A stretch of DNA of 64,000 nt, from NCBI GenBank assembly GCA_022829145.1, contig CM040744.1, positions 8,715,001-8,779,000 on the forward strand, read 5' to 3'. Position numbers and translations under genes: made by a program. Below, in pieces: positions 24,912 through 37,910 of the stretch (position 1 is the stretch's first letter; every line of letters starts with the position of its first letter). The notes beneath the pieces are model-generated. The model searched no databases, had not been told where the DNA came from, and was given only the letters and a program-made list of their open reading frames with translations. Origin of the DNA: Albula goreensis. Lineage: Eukaryota; Chordata; Actinopteri; Albuliformes; Albulidae.

Positions 24912-27900
24912 TACTGTAATTGTACACAAACACACTGCCACAATGCTGTCAACCAGAGATATTATAATTCTGAACACACAGAATGCTACAGCCCGCACCA
25001 TAGCTAATATTCCATTAATCTATGATGTGAATGATATGTGAATTCAAAGAAACTATTAGTTTTTTTTTACATTATATCATTTTACATTCATCACTTTCAT
25101 ATTTCTTTGGATCCCAAAGGTCATCATGCTGAGCAAATCAACTGGTAAATTAATAATTCTGAAATTATATTATCTCAGTACAAATGAGTGTGCGAACAAG
25201 CTGTGTTGCACCCATTGATTTATCGTCTTCAAAATAATACCTTGCAACTGCAATTTAACAAGGAAATCTACAGAGTCTTTTCAGCGGAGTACTGTCTACT
25301 GTACTATGCTTTTACAGTACCTGTGTATTTTCTTATGAATGGGTCCAGTGACCAATAAAACCAAATACGTATGAAACTCCATTAGCATTAACACTAATTA
25401 TCACAACATTGATTAAAATATAGCGATCAATGGTACATACCGATATTCAGTACAATTCTCACAGTGCCTGTCCTGACAACTTGCTCCTTGCTCTTCTGTA
25501 CTGCAGAGGTGTGCACTACAACTACACAGCTTAGGCTTTAAAAGGGTGAGTACCTCAGTGTGTTGTTGTAAAATGATGTGTTGTATATGATTTGGGAAAT
25601 CTGTTAAATATTTAAAAAGCGGTAATATCATAGAGGGAGACATGGTCTTCTAGTGAAATAGCCCAGAATAGACACTGCTCTCACTGCCCCAGGAAAACTG
25701 TCAGTGCTTTAACAAGACAAATCCCCCAGCAAACCAGCAGAAAGACATTCACTTTGTCTTGAAGCCCCTGCAAAAACATCATAATAGGTCTTTTATCTGG
25801 GGCTGGGATAGAGTTGCCATAGAAACAAAACTCAAGGTGGTGGCTTGAAAACCTACATAAAAGCCGTGAATCTCACCCTTGGCTTAGTATGAAACTACAG
25901 AGAGGAAATTCTTTTCTTTTTAATCTCTGATGTAGCCCTGTTTTGCTTTGTTTTTCAGTAACTAAAATAACCTAATGCCCAGGTGAAATATTAAATAAAA
26001 TGGCTATCCAGAGATCAATGAGCATTACATTCCTAAGCTGTTTTTACCAAGTAATTATTCTAATTTCCATAAATGGCTTCCCTGTTATGCACTGCGGGTG
26101 AGGCTTGACGATGTGTTGGCCGTAATGGTCAACAATGCGGTGTAGCTGCTCCACTGCAAGGTTAACTCAGGTTAAGAACAGCAACTCCATCGTAAGAAAA
26201 TGTCATTCCCACATTAACAGTTTCTAGCATTTTGTGAGTCCAAGACTATGAGAGAGTTTCAGCAGAGGAAATGGAATGTGCATGTGTGGGTGTTTATAAG
26301 AAAGCACGGGGGAGAGAGTGTGTGTGTGTGTCTTTGTGGAAGAGGAGAAAGAGACCTAGAGACAGGGAGAGAGTGCTTGTAGCTTGATTTTTAAGGGACT
26401 ACAGGTTCAATGCTATCTGTGCAGACAATGCAAGAGCTTTGTTCCAAATTTGTGAGTGTAAATCTATATTGGACATCTGCAGCTGCGCAGACAGAGTAGC
26501 AATCAGTGTGACACAGCTGCACAGTCATGTGTGCGTGAGACAGGGGAAGCTTAAAACATGTTAATTGCTAAGCACAAACTGTCTTCCTGCACCAATAATC
26601 TGCAACCAACTCGGCTTGGCTGCCTAGGGAGTGACATGGTGCTTAGTCTCCCTGCTCCATTTTCTGCTCCTACTTCTGGATCAGATCAGGGAATGGGACC
26701 GAAGCTCCTGTCGCCGGAGGTTCTGGGTAAGAGCGCAGTCTTTGCTGGGTGTTCTGTATCAATGGCAGCAGGTTTTTCCTCTGGTTCACCGTGCACAGCG
26801 GCAGGTCCAGCCTCTGCAACATGCTACGTGGGGGCACGCTACTGATTAATGTCCGGCGGCTGTCCTCCAAGAAGACGCAGCGAAAGTAATGTCCTCTTCT
26901 CTCTTCGCCAATCCCTTCTTTTACCCCCGCCCACCCCCGCCTCGAAAGGCTTCCCCTCCGCCAAGTGGCCACGAATGTGAGCTCAGAGCCCAGGTCGTTC
27001 CCTGGTCCGCATCAGCTGCTGAGCGCACTCGGTCTGAAAGGCGGGCTGATTTACAGGCCAACTTATTTTAGCTCTAAACACCGCTGTGGCTCCTGCTCTT
27101 GGGCAATTGGATTGTGAGGGAAGGCAAATGTCGTGACATAAATCAGGAAGGGGAGTAATGGCATTGAGTCCGGCTTTATGTGGCCCTGCCAAGGGCACTA
27201 GGGCCTAAACACGCAGAACACGCTGCGTCCAGCTTGCAGCTACACGCCAGCTGCATTATGCACCGCAGACCATGCGTCAGGTTTTTGGACCTGGGATGAA
27301 ATAACGAGCCAGATTTCTGGATCCTCCCTTCAAATAAAGCGTATTAATGTCAACAAATTCTGCAATTCGGCGTTTTCCATTGACTTCCCAGCTTGTCGCC
27401 TGCGCAGCTGTGCGACATAGAAGTGCTAAATAAAAAAAATAAAAGATGTGGAAAAAAAAATTTACAAGGGAAGGGTGGACTTAGCCAGAACTGCACTCCG
27501 CAAGCTAACATTAGCCTGACGAATGCAGAACACGCTGGAATTGAGCCACGAGCAAACTATTTGACCTAACGTCACTTATGAGTTTGAGCACTGGCGTGGA
27601 ACTCTCCCCTGATTGGATGACCTTTTGCAGTGTCCTGCAATAGGCAAACCCTTCTGAAATGGACTGATTTTTGTTCAGTGGCCAGGTTTGCACCTTTCAA
27701 AATCGACTGGTTCTTGGTCAGCAGCCAGGTCAGCCATTCCGCACAAAATTGGTGCATATATTCTAAGTTAAGGCATATTTTATATAACATAACTTCTGTC
27801 ACAAGGAAGACATACCACTTAATACACTTTACTGTGTTCAGAGATGACTAGAAAATGACCCCATTTTGCAAACTTTTTGGCACAGTTTAAACATAAGGTC

Positions 27901-29239
27901 ATTGTGATAGCTTGATTTTATAGTACATCTGTAAAAGTCTGTATTTCTTTACTGAAGTGCAATTTCTCTTCTTTTACAGAGATTACAGATATAAACCAGA
28001 ACACCCAAAAAAACTGTTTTCCTTCCTGGGAAGCACACCTAATCTCTCCGGTTTTATCGTTGAGATATCTGTCTCTAAGTGTCAGCTAAATAGTATTTTA
28101 AAGGAACAACCTTGGTGTCGGGGTGCTTTTCCTTTAAGCCAGACAAAAGTGCCCTGTTGTGGGTTTCCATTACGTCTGGATGACGTGAATGGCCAGATGT
28201 TTCCTCCCATCGAGAGCAGGGTTTTGTGCTTTGTGCATATGCACTTGTATTTACCCCACGCTAACACTGCTTATGCAAATCATATTCATAGTATTAATAC
28301 TATAATTGAATTGTACATGTTAATTGAGGAGTGTTTATTGTCACGTATACATAAGCAGTCCCTGTTTGTTCTGTGGCTCGATTATTTGCATGTCTTGATG
28401 AAGGAAAGAAAGCTGACTCATATTGAAAACATTGAAAAAACAGACCAAGAAAACACTTGGTTCTGGTGTTGGGAATACACAATAAATTCATAAGAAATTT
28501 TTAATTTTGGGGTTTTTATGTCCGTTTACTTTACAGTGTTGGAGGTATAACAAATATAATTAGTGTTTCTACATCTCAATATTTTTTGATGAAAATGACA
28601 ATAAGATGACAAGCATTGAATTGAAATCTCTTACATAGACATTCTGGGTGCTTGTTTAGTGAGAACAATTGTGCAAACACACCTGGGAGATAGTGATATT
28701 GCTACTGGAACATCCCTTGCCTCCTCCAAACTCAGTAGTTTTACAGGCTACAGTAAAAGTGTTTGAAGCAACATGGGTACGCAGTGCGATAGGGGGTGAA
28801 GAAAAACATTTGGAGCTGCGCAGTTTTTATATAGGTTCATTCATTTGCTGCTATGTGAGCTATTTCCAATTTTAGTAGTGTTATTAATGTACCCATATAA
28901 GAATTGAACAAAATTAGCAAATTCCCCATCACACATGAATTATAAGAGGATGTTGTGTATTTCAGTTCAATATGAGGCAAACTGTTCAATCAACACCTGT
29001 TTAAAATGTGACCTTCACCCAATTAAGCATTGCACTTGTAAGAAGTGGTTATTCAAAGCATTTGAATGAGACTGACTCTATGCCTGTCAACTTATTCAAC
29101 ATATGCCTTCGTTTAACAAATATTCATATATCCCTCAACATAAGAATGGGTTGTGAGAAATGAACCAAAATTTTGGCAGCCAAATTTTATCTGTTATTGA
29201 TTTTGACAGGGATTCATTTTAGGCAGCAAAAATATTAGC
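24912..29239. other. Intronic DNA, mostly unannotated
   Basis: It contains a GC-raised patch at about 26640-27080 with opposing open frames of no known family. A 178-codon plus-strand frame at 27957-28493 was not recognised. A POU octamer ATGCAAAT (28273-28280) lies next to the perfect 16-bp palindrome ATAGTATTAATACTAT (28288-28303). Confidence 0.5.
27650..27738. repeat. Diverged 43-bp tandem duplication
   Basis: GACTGATTTTTGTTCAGTGG then CCAGG at 27662 is followed at 27705 by GACTGGTTCTTGGTCAGCAG then CCAGG. The upstream CTTCTGAAAT and CTTTCAAAAT segments also align. Two copies only. Confidence 0.6.
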
Positions 29240-29893
29240 CAAGGTAAGGGGAAAACTGAAGAATCAATTTTAGCATCACCATACCATCTTTTTCAGCCTC
29301 ATTATAGCGCGCTAAAATAAGCCAAGTTGACGAGTTGATACTGGACAGCGCCATGGTGCTGAAACTGAGCATGCATTCTGTCCATATTTGCCTCCACATA
29401 CCATTTATGGCAGCATGTGTGACATCATTCCAGGGCTCACAAACATTATCAACAGCCTTCTTTACTTGGTATGCCTTCTCAAATTCACTAAGTACTAGTC
29501 TATGGTCAATGTTTGTCACGTAAATGAGACTCATAATGGTCAGTAAAACACTATACACACGAAACACATATTCTGAGCCTGTCTCTCCCTCCTTTGATTT
29601 TCAAGAGGTAGAATGTGCATGGGTCAGGGATCACATCCTGAGCGAAAGTAAAACCAGTCCACAAAGCTACAGTGCTTTTGATCAATCCCTTAGGCAGTAT
29701 TAATATTGTGTTTTTTACACCGTACAACAGGAGCAGCTGATTCTCCAGCATTTGGACTATAACTGGTATCAGTACTTAAATGAGAAGCGGCATGAATTGG
29801 CAGAACAAACAATATTCTACATCTAGACAGTGAAAAAATGGCTACAGCTGACATTAGAGTCAGGTATGGAAGAAATTTGGCTAGACATGTCAA
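29240..29893 (-). mobile_element. Decayed pogo/Tigger-type DDE transposase (C-terminal part)
   Basis: On the minus strand the frame from 29567 down contains LSEFEKAYQVKKAVDNV, EPWNDVTHAAINGMW and RQIWTEC. This matches the C-terminal region of CENP-B/jerky/Tigger-like DDE transposases (typically FWKxxNIxDAIDNIxxAWxxV...LNxxWKKLWPEC). Upstream on the same strand, 29690-29893 holds RCRILFVLPIHAASHL, which resembles the (I/L)LLxLDNAPxHP catalytic segment with the aspartate and asparagine lost. The 29551-29751 frame carries an ILPKGLIKS segment reminiscent of the following LPPNTTSLIQPMDQGVI block. The pieces lie in different frames and the catalytic residues are altered, so the copy is dead. No terminal inverted repeats were identified. 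Confidence 0.65.
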
Positions 29894-31719
29894 AGTTGAT
29901 GAAGACAGCGCTGGCTATGTTATTTGCATTGATTTTGAGGTGCTGAATACTCAATATTGTAGCCTTGATTTATTATAGCTATTTTCTGTTTTTTTATTTA
30001 TTTTTTTTATGTCTGTCAGCAAAGAAGATTAACACTCTTCCCCTTGGATCTGTTGTTCAATGTTAATGTACAATGTAACAGGATGCAATGCTTGTTTTTG
30101 GAGAGATAAAAAAACCTTTGAATTTGAAATTCATTAATAAATGTCTCTGTGAGTGATGAGTGTAGTGTGACACTTTTTCAAATGTAACCCACACCCAAGC
30201 CAAATCTGCAATAGGTTGTGTGGGTACAGGTTCAGCTCTTGACAGCTGCAGGTAAAAAAGAAAACAAAGCTGAACCGAACATCAATAGCAGGTGGACATA
30301 ATCTGCAAGAGGAGGTTTATTTGAGGTAGCTTAAATGTGTAAGTATATCAGACAGAGACTCCTGACAAAGCCTTTTATAATTTGATGCTTGCTCTATACT
30401 GTTTCATGATGAAACTAGCAGGTCACAGGGCTATTGCACTAATGCACTGATTTTAAGGGGCTAAAAGGTGTCTGATCGAATTGGCCATGATGAAAGCAAT
30501 GTTGAACAACCCACAGATCATTTATTCATCCTAAACCCATTTACAACTGAACGATGGATGAGCTGCCTTGTCTTCTCGCAGAATTGTGAGGGAGGAATTC
30601 GGTCAGCAGGGACGTCTGCGTCTCACTGCTCACTTGTGACCTCTGCTGGTCAATCAGGCACATGTCAACTGTTGAGAAACAGTGGCCGATATGACATATT
30701 TTGGAGGAGAACGTTTTCCTCACCTGCACCAACCAAGATGGACAGCAAACATTGCAGCAATATGTAAGGCTTATGACTGGGCATTCCATGTTTGGTGCAA
30801 AAGCATGTGCTTGTCATGAATTACCACTAAATTCTTGACAATATTCCTTGACAACAAAAACAGGCCTCTGTATGCTTCTTTGTGATAGAGTGCTGTAGAG
30901 TCCTGTTTGATTCCATGTCAGCTCAACCGTACCATCCAAGCCAAGGGATTCCAGTTCGAGGTATATTCTATCACCTGCAGATTCCAGATGCTAATCCATG
31001 GCTTTACATCGAATTCAGAAAAATCACCTCCCCCCAGTCCAAACCTTAATCCCATAAGACTTAACCCGACAGACTATGCCCATGCTACGACCAGCACCTA
31101 TTTCATACCGGAGAAGAGCCACCCTCTAACCCCTCCTTCCGTGTAAGCTCCGGGCTCTTGCGATTCCTAGATTCACTCAGAGAACAGCATCTGCCTGGGA
31201 GGAGACTCGGGGAGAGCCAACCAAATCCAATCTCACCGACTATAATGACAGAGAATCAACAGGAACGCTGCAGATATTTTTACCGCGAGTGTCGAAAGGA
31301 GCTGCCATGGAAGCCTTGTCTCTATTTCTGCTCTATCCTTTAACATAGTGATTAGAGCTTGGTTAATTAGCATCTGTCTCTACACAAAAACCATTTAGGA
31401 TTAATGATGCATTGTACTGAATGGAACAATTTAACTAACGAATAAGACGACACGGAGAAAGAAGCTTTCCCATCCGCGGTGCCATCCGCTGGGGAGTAGA
31501 GCCAGTTTTGATAGATGCAGTCTCATAACGGACTCCTCAGTGCTGTAATTTCAAAACACTGGTGGGATTTAAAGGTTAGTGGTTAAGAAAAGATGCTTCT
31601 GTTCAGCTGCCCACAAAGATTTAGAATTTAGAGAGAAAGAAATCTGGCTCATGCTAAGGTAGCGCCCAGTGGTCGCAGTTTTAGGTTTGGTACAGAGCCA
31701 GCATCGGGCTTCTGTGATC

Positions 31720-32206
31720 GCACCGCAGGGTGATAACGGTGATGCCGTGGATGATAATAAAGGGAAATTAAAGTGGCTCTGAGGGATGACGGGAGAAAAT
31801 GAAGGTTCTTTGGGGTGAGCATGAAGGTATAACGGAGGACAGAGGTGACGCGGGATGATCGTGAGAGGGAATCAAGGTGGCGCAGGGTGATGATGAAAGA
31901 GAATGAAAGAGAATTAAGGTGACGCAGGGTGATTGTGGAGAATAAAAGTAGCCCAGACTGATTATGAAGAAGAATCAGTGTAATACTGATTGACAATCTG
32001 GAAGAAGAAATAGTTTGAGATGATCACAACAACGGTGGTGATGATGATGATGACGATGGTGATGGTGATGGTGATGATGATGATGATGATGATGGAATCT
32101 CTTGGGGATGCAATGTGTTGAAACACGATGATGACGAGGTCCCACGGCGTCCCGGCCTGATGATGAAAGAGGCGGCTAATGGCGCAGGATGATGATGATG
32201 AATTAG
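31720..32206. repeat. Degenerate minisatellite grading into a GAT/GGT microsatellite
   Basis: GCAGGGTGAT-like words recur at about 31725, 31781, 31811, 31850, 31881, 31924 and 31951, mostly 28-43 bp apart, each followed by purine-rich GAGAATNAA and GGTGACGC. From 32034 to 32094 the sequence becomes (GATGGT/GAT)n, and another GCGCAGGATGATGATGATG unit occurs at 32181. A minus-strand frame giving poly-Ser or poly-Ile is a translation of this tract. Confidence 0.7.
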
Positions 32207-33282
32207 TTGGCTCTTCTGTAGCCCCCTGAGTCTCGCCCCCAGATTTACAGCCTGGGCGCATCTCTCAGAAGGACGTGCACAGTGACACCTCCGAGACAAG
32301 GGGGATTAATGAGCTCTGCAGCCCACACAACGCAGTAATGGTCTGATATAATATGTGATATAAAAACAGCAACACGAGGAAGTGTTTATCACATTGGCAG
32401 CGCCGGCCACGCACTGTCACCCATTAATAACTCTCAATCTTGTTGCGTGGTGCAACCTCCCATCATCGCAGAGCAGTCAAACATGGACCCCTGTGCAGTA
32501 TCTCCCTGGCGCAACCAACAAGGGCAGCAAGTGCACACCCATCTCCACACCAGCCAATCACAGGCTCTGTTTACAGTCCCAGATATGTAGTAACCAATTA
32601 GGATTTACAAACAGACCACCTTAGATCACTCACACTCTGATTTACTGACAGCAGTTAAATTGTACAAAATGGTCTCAGTTTCAAAGGGCTTGCTGTGACA
32701 TACTAAATTGAAAAATATCGGCAAATGCCTGGAGTATTTTGTGTGTCTGTGTGTGCAGTGCAAAATTGACACCAAGGTGTAATATATGCCTTTGCGAATT
32801 TCTTGACAAATCCCCCAAGGCACCATTTCCTACAGAAGAGAAACACACCTCATTTCTCTTTCCCCCTGGCTCAAATGCACTTTCATTATTACAATGTTAA
32901 TTAATTTCCTTCATCATTAATGCATTGGGCTGCCACCTTCCTAGCTTTCAGAACCAATCTAAATCTAACACCGCGTCCTTCACCTTTTCTCCATGGACGC
33001 CTTTCTCTTGACATTTAATCAAACCGGGCTTAAATGATGCTGCTAGATCCCTCCGATGGACGGGCAGAGGAGGGCGCATGCCCCATTAGAGTGGGCCCTT
33101 TGACATCATTAAGAGGCAGACACGGCAAGGTGAGTCACGCCACCCACTGCGCTGGAGATCCGGAGGTGTTAGTTATTTTCACCTCCCCTCTGGGGCCGGG
33201 TGCTTTTTCCCGTGCCTCCCTGTCTTCCTGAATCTCCCCCAGTCTTTTCCACACCGTTCTCACTTTCCGCCTTCCTGTCCAG

Positions 33283-33387
33283 CCGGCGGGCAGCGAGCGA
33301 TCGTCAAGCCAGGCTCCCCGACGTCATCCGGCGAACGTCCGTCGCAAAGGATTGAATCTACGCTTCGTTTCGGTGGACAAAACGCCT
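33283..33387. promoter_or_regulatory. CpG-dense patch with a CRE-like site
   Basis: About 15 CpG in 105 bp, including GACGTCATCCGGCGAACG. GACGTCA is close to the CREB/ATF octamer. It lies about 300 bp from the TAAT/octamer-rich segment at 33650-33850, so the two may form one regulatory region. No coding potential is recognised. Confidence 0.35.
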
Positions 33388-33649
33388 GCTAGTTACCATT
33401 TTTGTTTTTTTTGAGGTGGGGGTTGGAGGTGTTCCGTGAGAAAAATGTCCTGTTTTGCCCCTGCCCATTGTCACAACAATGATCAGCAGGTATAAAAACC
33501 CTGTGGATCCTCTTACTCCTCCTGCACTCTCCCACTGATACAAGCCTCTGCTGTGTTCTCTGACCTGCCATCGGCCTCCCAAGAATTCTCTGATTACACA
33601 CGTCCCAATTTCAAATTTGAAAAAAAAATAATAATAATAATTTTGTGTC

Positions 33650-33850
33650 AAGCTGATCAAATTAGAAATCCATAAATTAGGAGGGCCTGATTAATGTTTA
33701 CATTTGCATATCCACTAACGCCCTTTTCAGGTTGGGTATGGAGTGAGAGGGATTAATGACTCTGGATGTGCCAATAGTCACATATTTACTCCTTGTTTTC
33801 ACCCTGCAGGGAAATTAGAGATGAACATTATGCTGCTTGACATTAATGTA
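33650..33850. promoter_or_regulatory. Forkhead/POU/homeobox-site-rich segment
   Basis: TGTTTAC (33695-33701, forkhead-like) directly abuts ATTTGCAT (33702-33709, exact POU octamer in reverse). Several TAAT/ATTA cores lie around them (CATAAATTAGG, GATTAATG, GGGATTAATGAC, ACATTAATGTAATT). The clustering suggests a developmental enhancer, but short sites occur often by chance in AT-rich DNA. Confidence 0.3.
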
Positions 33851-34099
33851 ATTTAGACAGCATGGTGTCATGCATGGAGTCGCAGTTCAGCCTTTGCCTC
33901 CTTGTCAAAGAGGATGAGATGATTAAAGAGGGCAATCGTTCTGTGTGCCGGCCAATCATCAGCAAGAGGTTCGGCTGGGCGACCAACAGCTGAGCAAAGA
34001 TCTACTGCACACTTCACTGCACTGAAACCATTGTATGAAAAAATCTTTGGTAAAAAAAATCTCAGCATGGAGCATGGAGTGGGTGAACTCAGTCCTCAA

Positions 34100-37000
34100 G
34101 GGTCATTGTGTATCCAGGCCATTACTTTGGCTCAATGCATTCAACCTGCTGCATGCACTAATACTGATTCACTGGCAGATTAGGCACTGGTAAAACAGCT
34201 AAAGGGAGCAGTCTTTCCTCACCATGAATTCATTGAGATGTTTGGGTAAAATTCCAGATCACACAATGACCAGGCTAATTGATTAATAAAAAGCAGGAGT
34301 CGGTATGAAGTCCAGAAAGCTCCTCAGCCTCCTCCTGACCCCTAATCTACACCAACATAGTGACTGGGACTGTCTTAGACAGTCTGCTGATCCCACTGAA
34401 TCATAGTCCTGTTCCCATCAACTGCTGATCCAAGTTTACCTTATCTCAACCTTATTCTGACCTCAACCATTATGCAAAAAATATTAAGAGCAATCTATGA
34501 TCAGTCACTTGACTACAACTTTTGGGTAGACGGTGGGCTGGTTCAGTCAGATCCCCCTTTTCAAGCACCTGCCACAGTCTCTACCCTGTGAGATAGTTCA
34601 TTTAATTATAGGAACATGTTCCTCAAGGACCGTATGCTTGACAACCCGTTATTTGGAGCTGATTGTTCACAAGCGATTTGACCTTCGTGAGACAGGAGAC
34701 TGTGTGTGTTGAGGAGCCAGAAAGCTAAAGAATACATGGAAGAGTAACCCCCACTGTCTGACTGTTCGTTTAAAACATGGAGTCAGCAAAATGTACTAAG
34801 CCTGTTGTTTTATTCATCAGAGCAGCAAAGTGGGTGACCGGGAGGATGGGGTGCTGACGGCCTGAATAATACAACAAGCGCTTTCCCCTCTCTGCTCCTC
34901 CTGAGCGAACCTCGCTCTGTACTTACCATTCTAACGGCCTGGAGTCAGCCACCCCAGGCCATTCTTATTGGCGAGGGTCATCCTGAAGGAGACCTCCATA
35001 TCTTCACTCCCCACAACCTTCCAAAAAGTATCACGTAGCCGCTGAGGAATACCTGACACAAGCATCTTTACCGCCAGCATAGCTCTCGTTTTGGACCACT
35101 GCAGTCACCCATCCATTCCAAACAACCTAGGGCACTTCTCCACGGGGTACCCCATTAAAACAGTCCAAAGGCATGGCCCTTACTAGAATCATACAGGACA
35201 CAAACTCACTACTCTTTATTCTCATACGAGCATAATTCTCAAATCACAGGCTGGAATCTAAAAATAGCAAGACAGGCACATATAAAATGGGATCCACTGA
35301 ATGGAAAGGGAGTGTAATCTACATTTTTTCTGTTCAGTGATTTATGGGACAGAGATGATGATTCACATTGGCTTTTGTGGATCACGCTGCATTAAAATAA
35401 ACGGATCAGGGTTCCTGTTTCAGATTGCATATTTCACGAGCAATCATCACATATTAGCTGGTAAATTGCATTTGAAATTCCAATCTGTGTTCGCAATCTG
35501 TTTGGCTTTCCCAATTTTACTTTGATTTTCTTATTTGGCCTTAATATATTCCGTGACCTACATATTTTAGCAGAAAATTAAATAAGATTTGCTCTGGAAA
35601 ATGAAGAGCTCGACACCCGTCTTTACGTTTAATAGGAGAAAGTGGCAAAGAGTGCGATCTTGCAGTTTAAGTGGTACTTTTGGACACACTTTGACGCATG
35701 TAGGCATCGCATCCTTTGTCTCTAATCTGCTGATTCACGGCTGTTTCCACTCCACCAACAAACCCACACCCACCCCCCACAGCGATGTGAGGACGCTCCC
35801 TCTGGCACAGGTGACCCCCTCGCATTCTCTTGAGACGCCTCCTTTACCCTCCCCAAAACCACCGGGCGTGCATGACTGCGCTTCAAATGCAGGGCAGAAA
35901 GGGACAGGCACAACTGTGCCATTCTTTAAACGGTGTCTACTGCTCTTTCTTCCTCCTTTCAGCTGGCTTTGCCAGCACCGCAGAAAGTGTTTATTGGCTT
36001 TAATTTCTCATGCTTGGAGAACGTTTTCCTGTAACAAATCGAGAAGCATATCTGGTCCATGCTTTTGGCAGCGCAAAACGAAGGCATGCTAATTACTAAG
36101 GCCACAGCTAATTACCAGGTATTAGGAATGTTGAACTGGTAAAATCGCACGTTACATTAATGGACATCTTGGACACACTGCGATGCTCTGGCTGACAAGT
36201 GAGTTTTTCTGGACTCATTTTCACTCAATTTCCTCCGTCTCTTTTTTCCCTGCTGTCTTTCTCCTCACAGAAGCCTAGGTAAATCGTCTCAATCTTCCCA
36301 AATGGCCTTTCCAAGAACACTTTGACCCATTAAAGCCATGGCGCATCTCTCTCGTTCTCTCTGCCTCTCTTTCACTATCCCTCTCTCCATGTGAGAATGG
36401 CTTAAGACCATTAAGACCTTAAGATGATTTTGCTTTGTGACTGTTTATCTGCTTGACTTATTTTGAACCCCTTTCTCTTTTCCCAGCTGTCATGATGGAT
36501 GGGGCAGCTAGTTGTCACCGGATCTCTTCCATGCTCCCATCTGTTGAGCTCTTCTTCTCTAGTAGGTCTCTACTCAAGCACAAGGACAATCCAAGGCCTG
36601 AAACCTGTAGCCCATCTCTCCCCCATGGCCCCTTTATATGGGAAATCACACATTGATTTTCAAAACATAATATTGCTCACAGAAAGATAAATAGAATAAT
36701 AGATTAATAGAGAAAGATTTTGTTTATGCAATTTCATCCAGTGGTGGGACTGTTTGGCATGCATCCGAAATCGTAAAGTATCTGCCTATTTTTTTCGAAA
36801 ACAAATGTCTTTGTAATGGAGGTGTTTACAGCACAATTTCCTCTACTCTACTGTACAGAGGCCCCTGAAGCTCAGCAGTTTAAACACCCAAATCTATAAT
36901 GTGCAGTGGGTCATAAATCCAGTCTCATATGTTTATTTTAAACTGAATAACCAAGGTGGGATGTACAGTACACCTATTAGCCTTATTACCATTCATGCAC

Positions 37001-37910
37001 ATGGGCTTTGAAGGTACAGTATGCCCAACTCAGATAGTATACTATAATTTCCACTAAACCACTCCTGTGTGTCACTCATTCTATGATTGTACTGTAGCAC
37101 GGACTGAAACTCTGTCCAAAGAGATGTCAATACATCTTCTCTCTTCCCGGAGGACCTCTGAGGTTCAGCTGGGAGCCTTTGTAATGCAGAACATGGTGCC
37201 GATAACAGAAAACACTACAATATGTTCCATTGTTTATGTTTTTGCCCTTTCTACGGAACACTTTAAAAAATGCACACGTGTTTTGTTTTCTTTTGATTTA
37301 GCACACGCACCCTTGGAGTAATAAAAAAACATCAGAGTGCATTTTCTGATTGCAAAATTAACAGGGTGAGGCTTTTGTAAATACAGATGGAGAAGGCCTT
37401 CTGTGTCATCTCGAGCGGTGACATTTTCAAACAATGTATGCCTTTGTGCTCCTCAATGGACACAACGCGGGACAGGAGCGCTCTGAAGAGGCTGCTGTTG
37501 TCTAAACGCAATTTACTGTGCAAAAGCTGCATACTGGATAGCCTAATGGGCCATCTGGTTGAACCAATTGCTTTTCTGGGAAACACAAACCACCTTGAAA
37601 GGACCGAATTCATTAATTTACCTGCTGCAAAAACAAAAGCCAAGCAGAGTCTCAAAAATAAGACAAATCAAATCCTATAAAATTGTTCTGCCTCCCTTCG
37701 TCGGATGCTGAATTTAGATCTAAAATATCTTATTGATCTTGCATTGATTTTTCCAAACAGGGATCACAAAATCCGTTTTACCTTGAATAGCTGGGATGAA
37801 CACAGGTAAAAACACGGCTTGAATACTGGCTCTGATGACAAGACCTCTGATGGATGGACCGAGCGACAAGCCTAAAAACCTGTGCAGCTAAGCAGAGGTA
37901 GCAAATCATG
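34100..37910. other. Intronic DNA, no gene recognised
   Basis: Unique-looking sequence. A 167-codon plus-strand frame (35589-36092) shows no domain, and its Pro/Ser/Thr-rich middle reflects local C-richness. Short frames at 37332-37680 on both strands are likewise unremarkable. Confidence 0.5.

Noticed and set aside
25021-25045. GATGTGAATGAT word, considered as the reverse complement of the conserved IIHI codons of grid2 exon 1
   Set aside because: No donor sequence in the right place and no hydrophobic signal peptide upstream in frame.
27957-28493. 178-codon plus-strand open frame
   Set aside because: No recognisable family, no Kozak or splice context, and it runs antisense in an intron. 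Kept only as a low-confidence observation through its octamer and palindrome.
30541-30789. Minus-strand frame upstream of the Tigger remnant, considered as its N-terminal part
   Set aside because: No helix-turn-helix or DDE similarity, and about 650 bp of unrelated AT-rich DNA lies between.
32024-32299. Minus-strand frame with SPRDSIIII, superficially like the DSIIHI end of the GRID2 signal-peptide exon
   Set aside because: The isoleucine run is the GAT microsatellite read backwards. No signal peptide precedes it and no donor follows.
35589-36092. 167-codon plus-strand open frame
   Set aside because: Composition-driven (Pro/Ser/Thr-rich centre) with no domain similarity.
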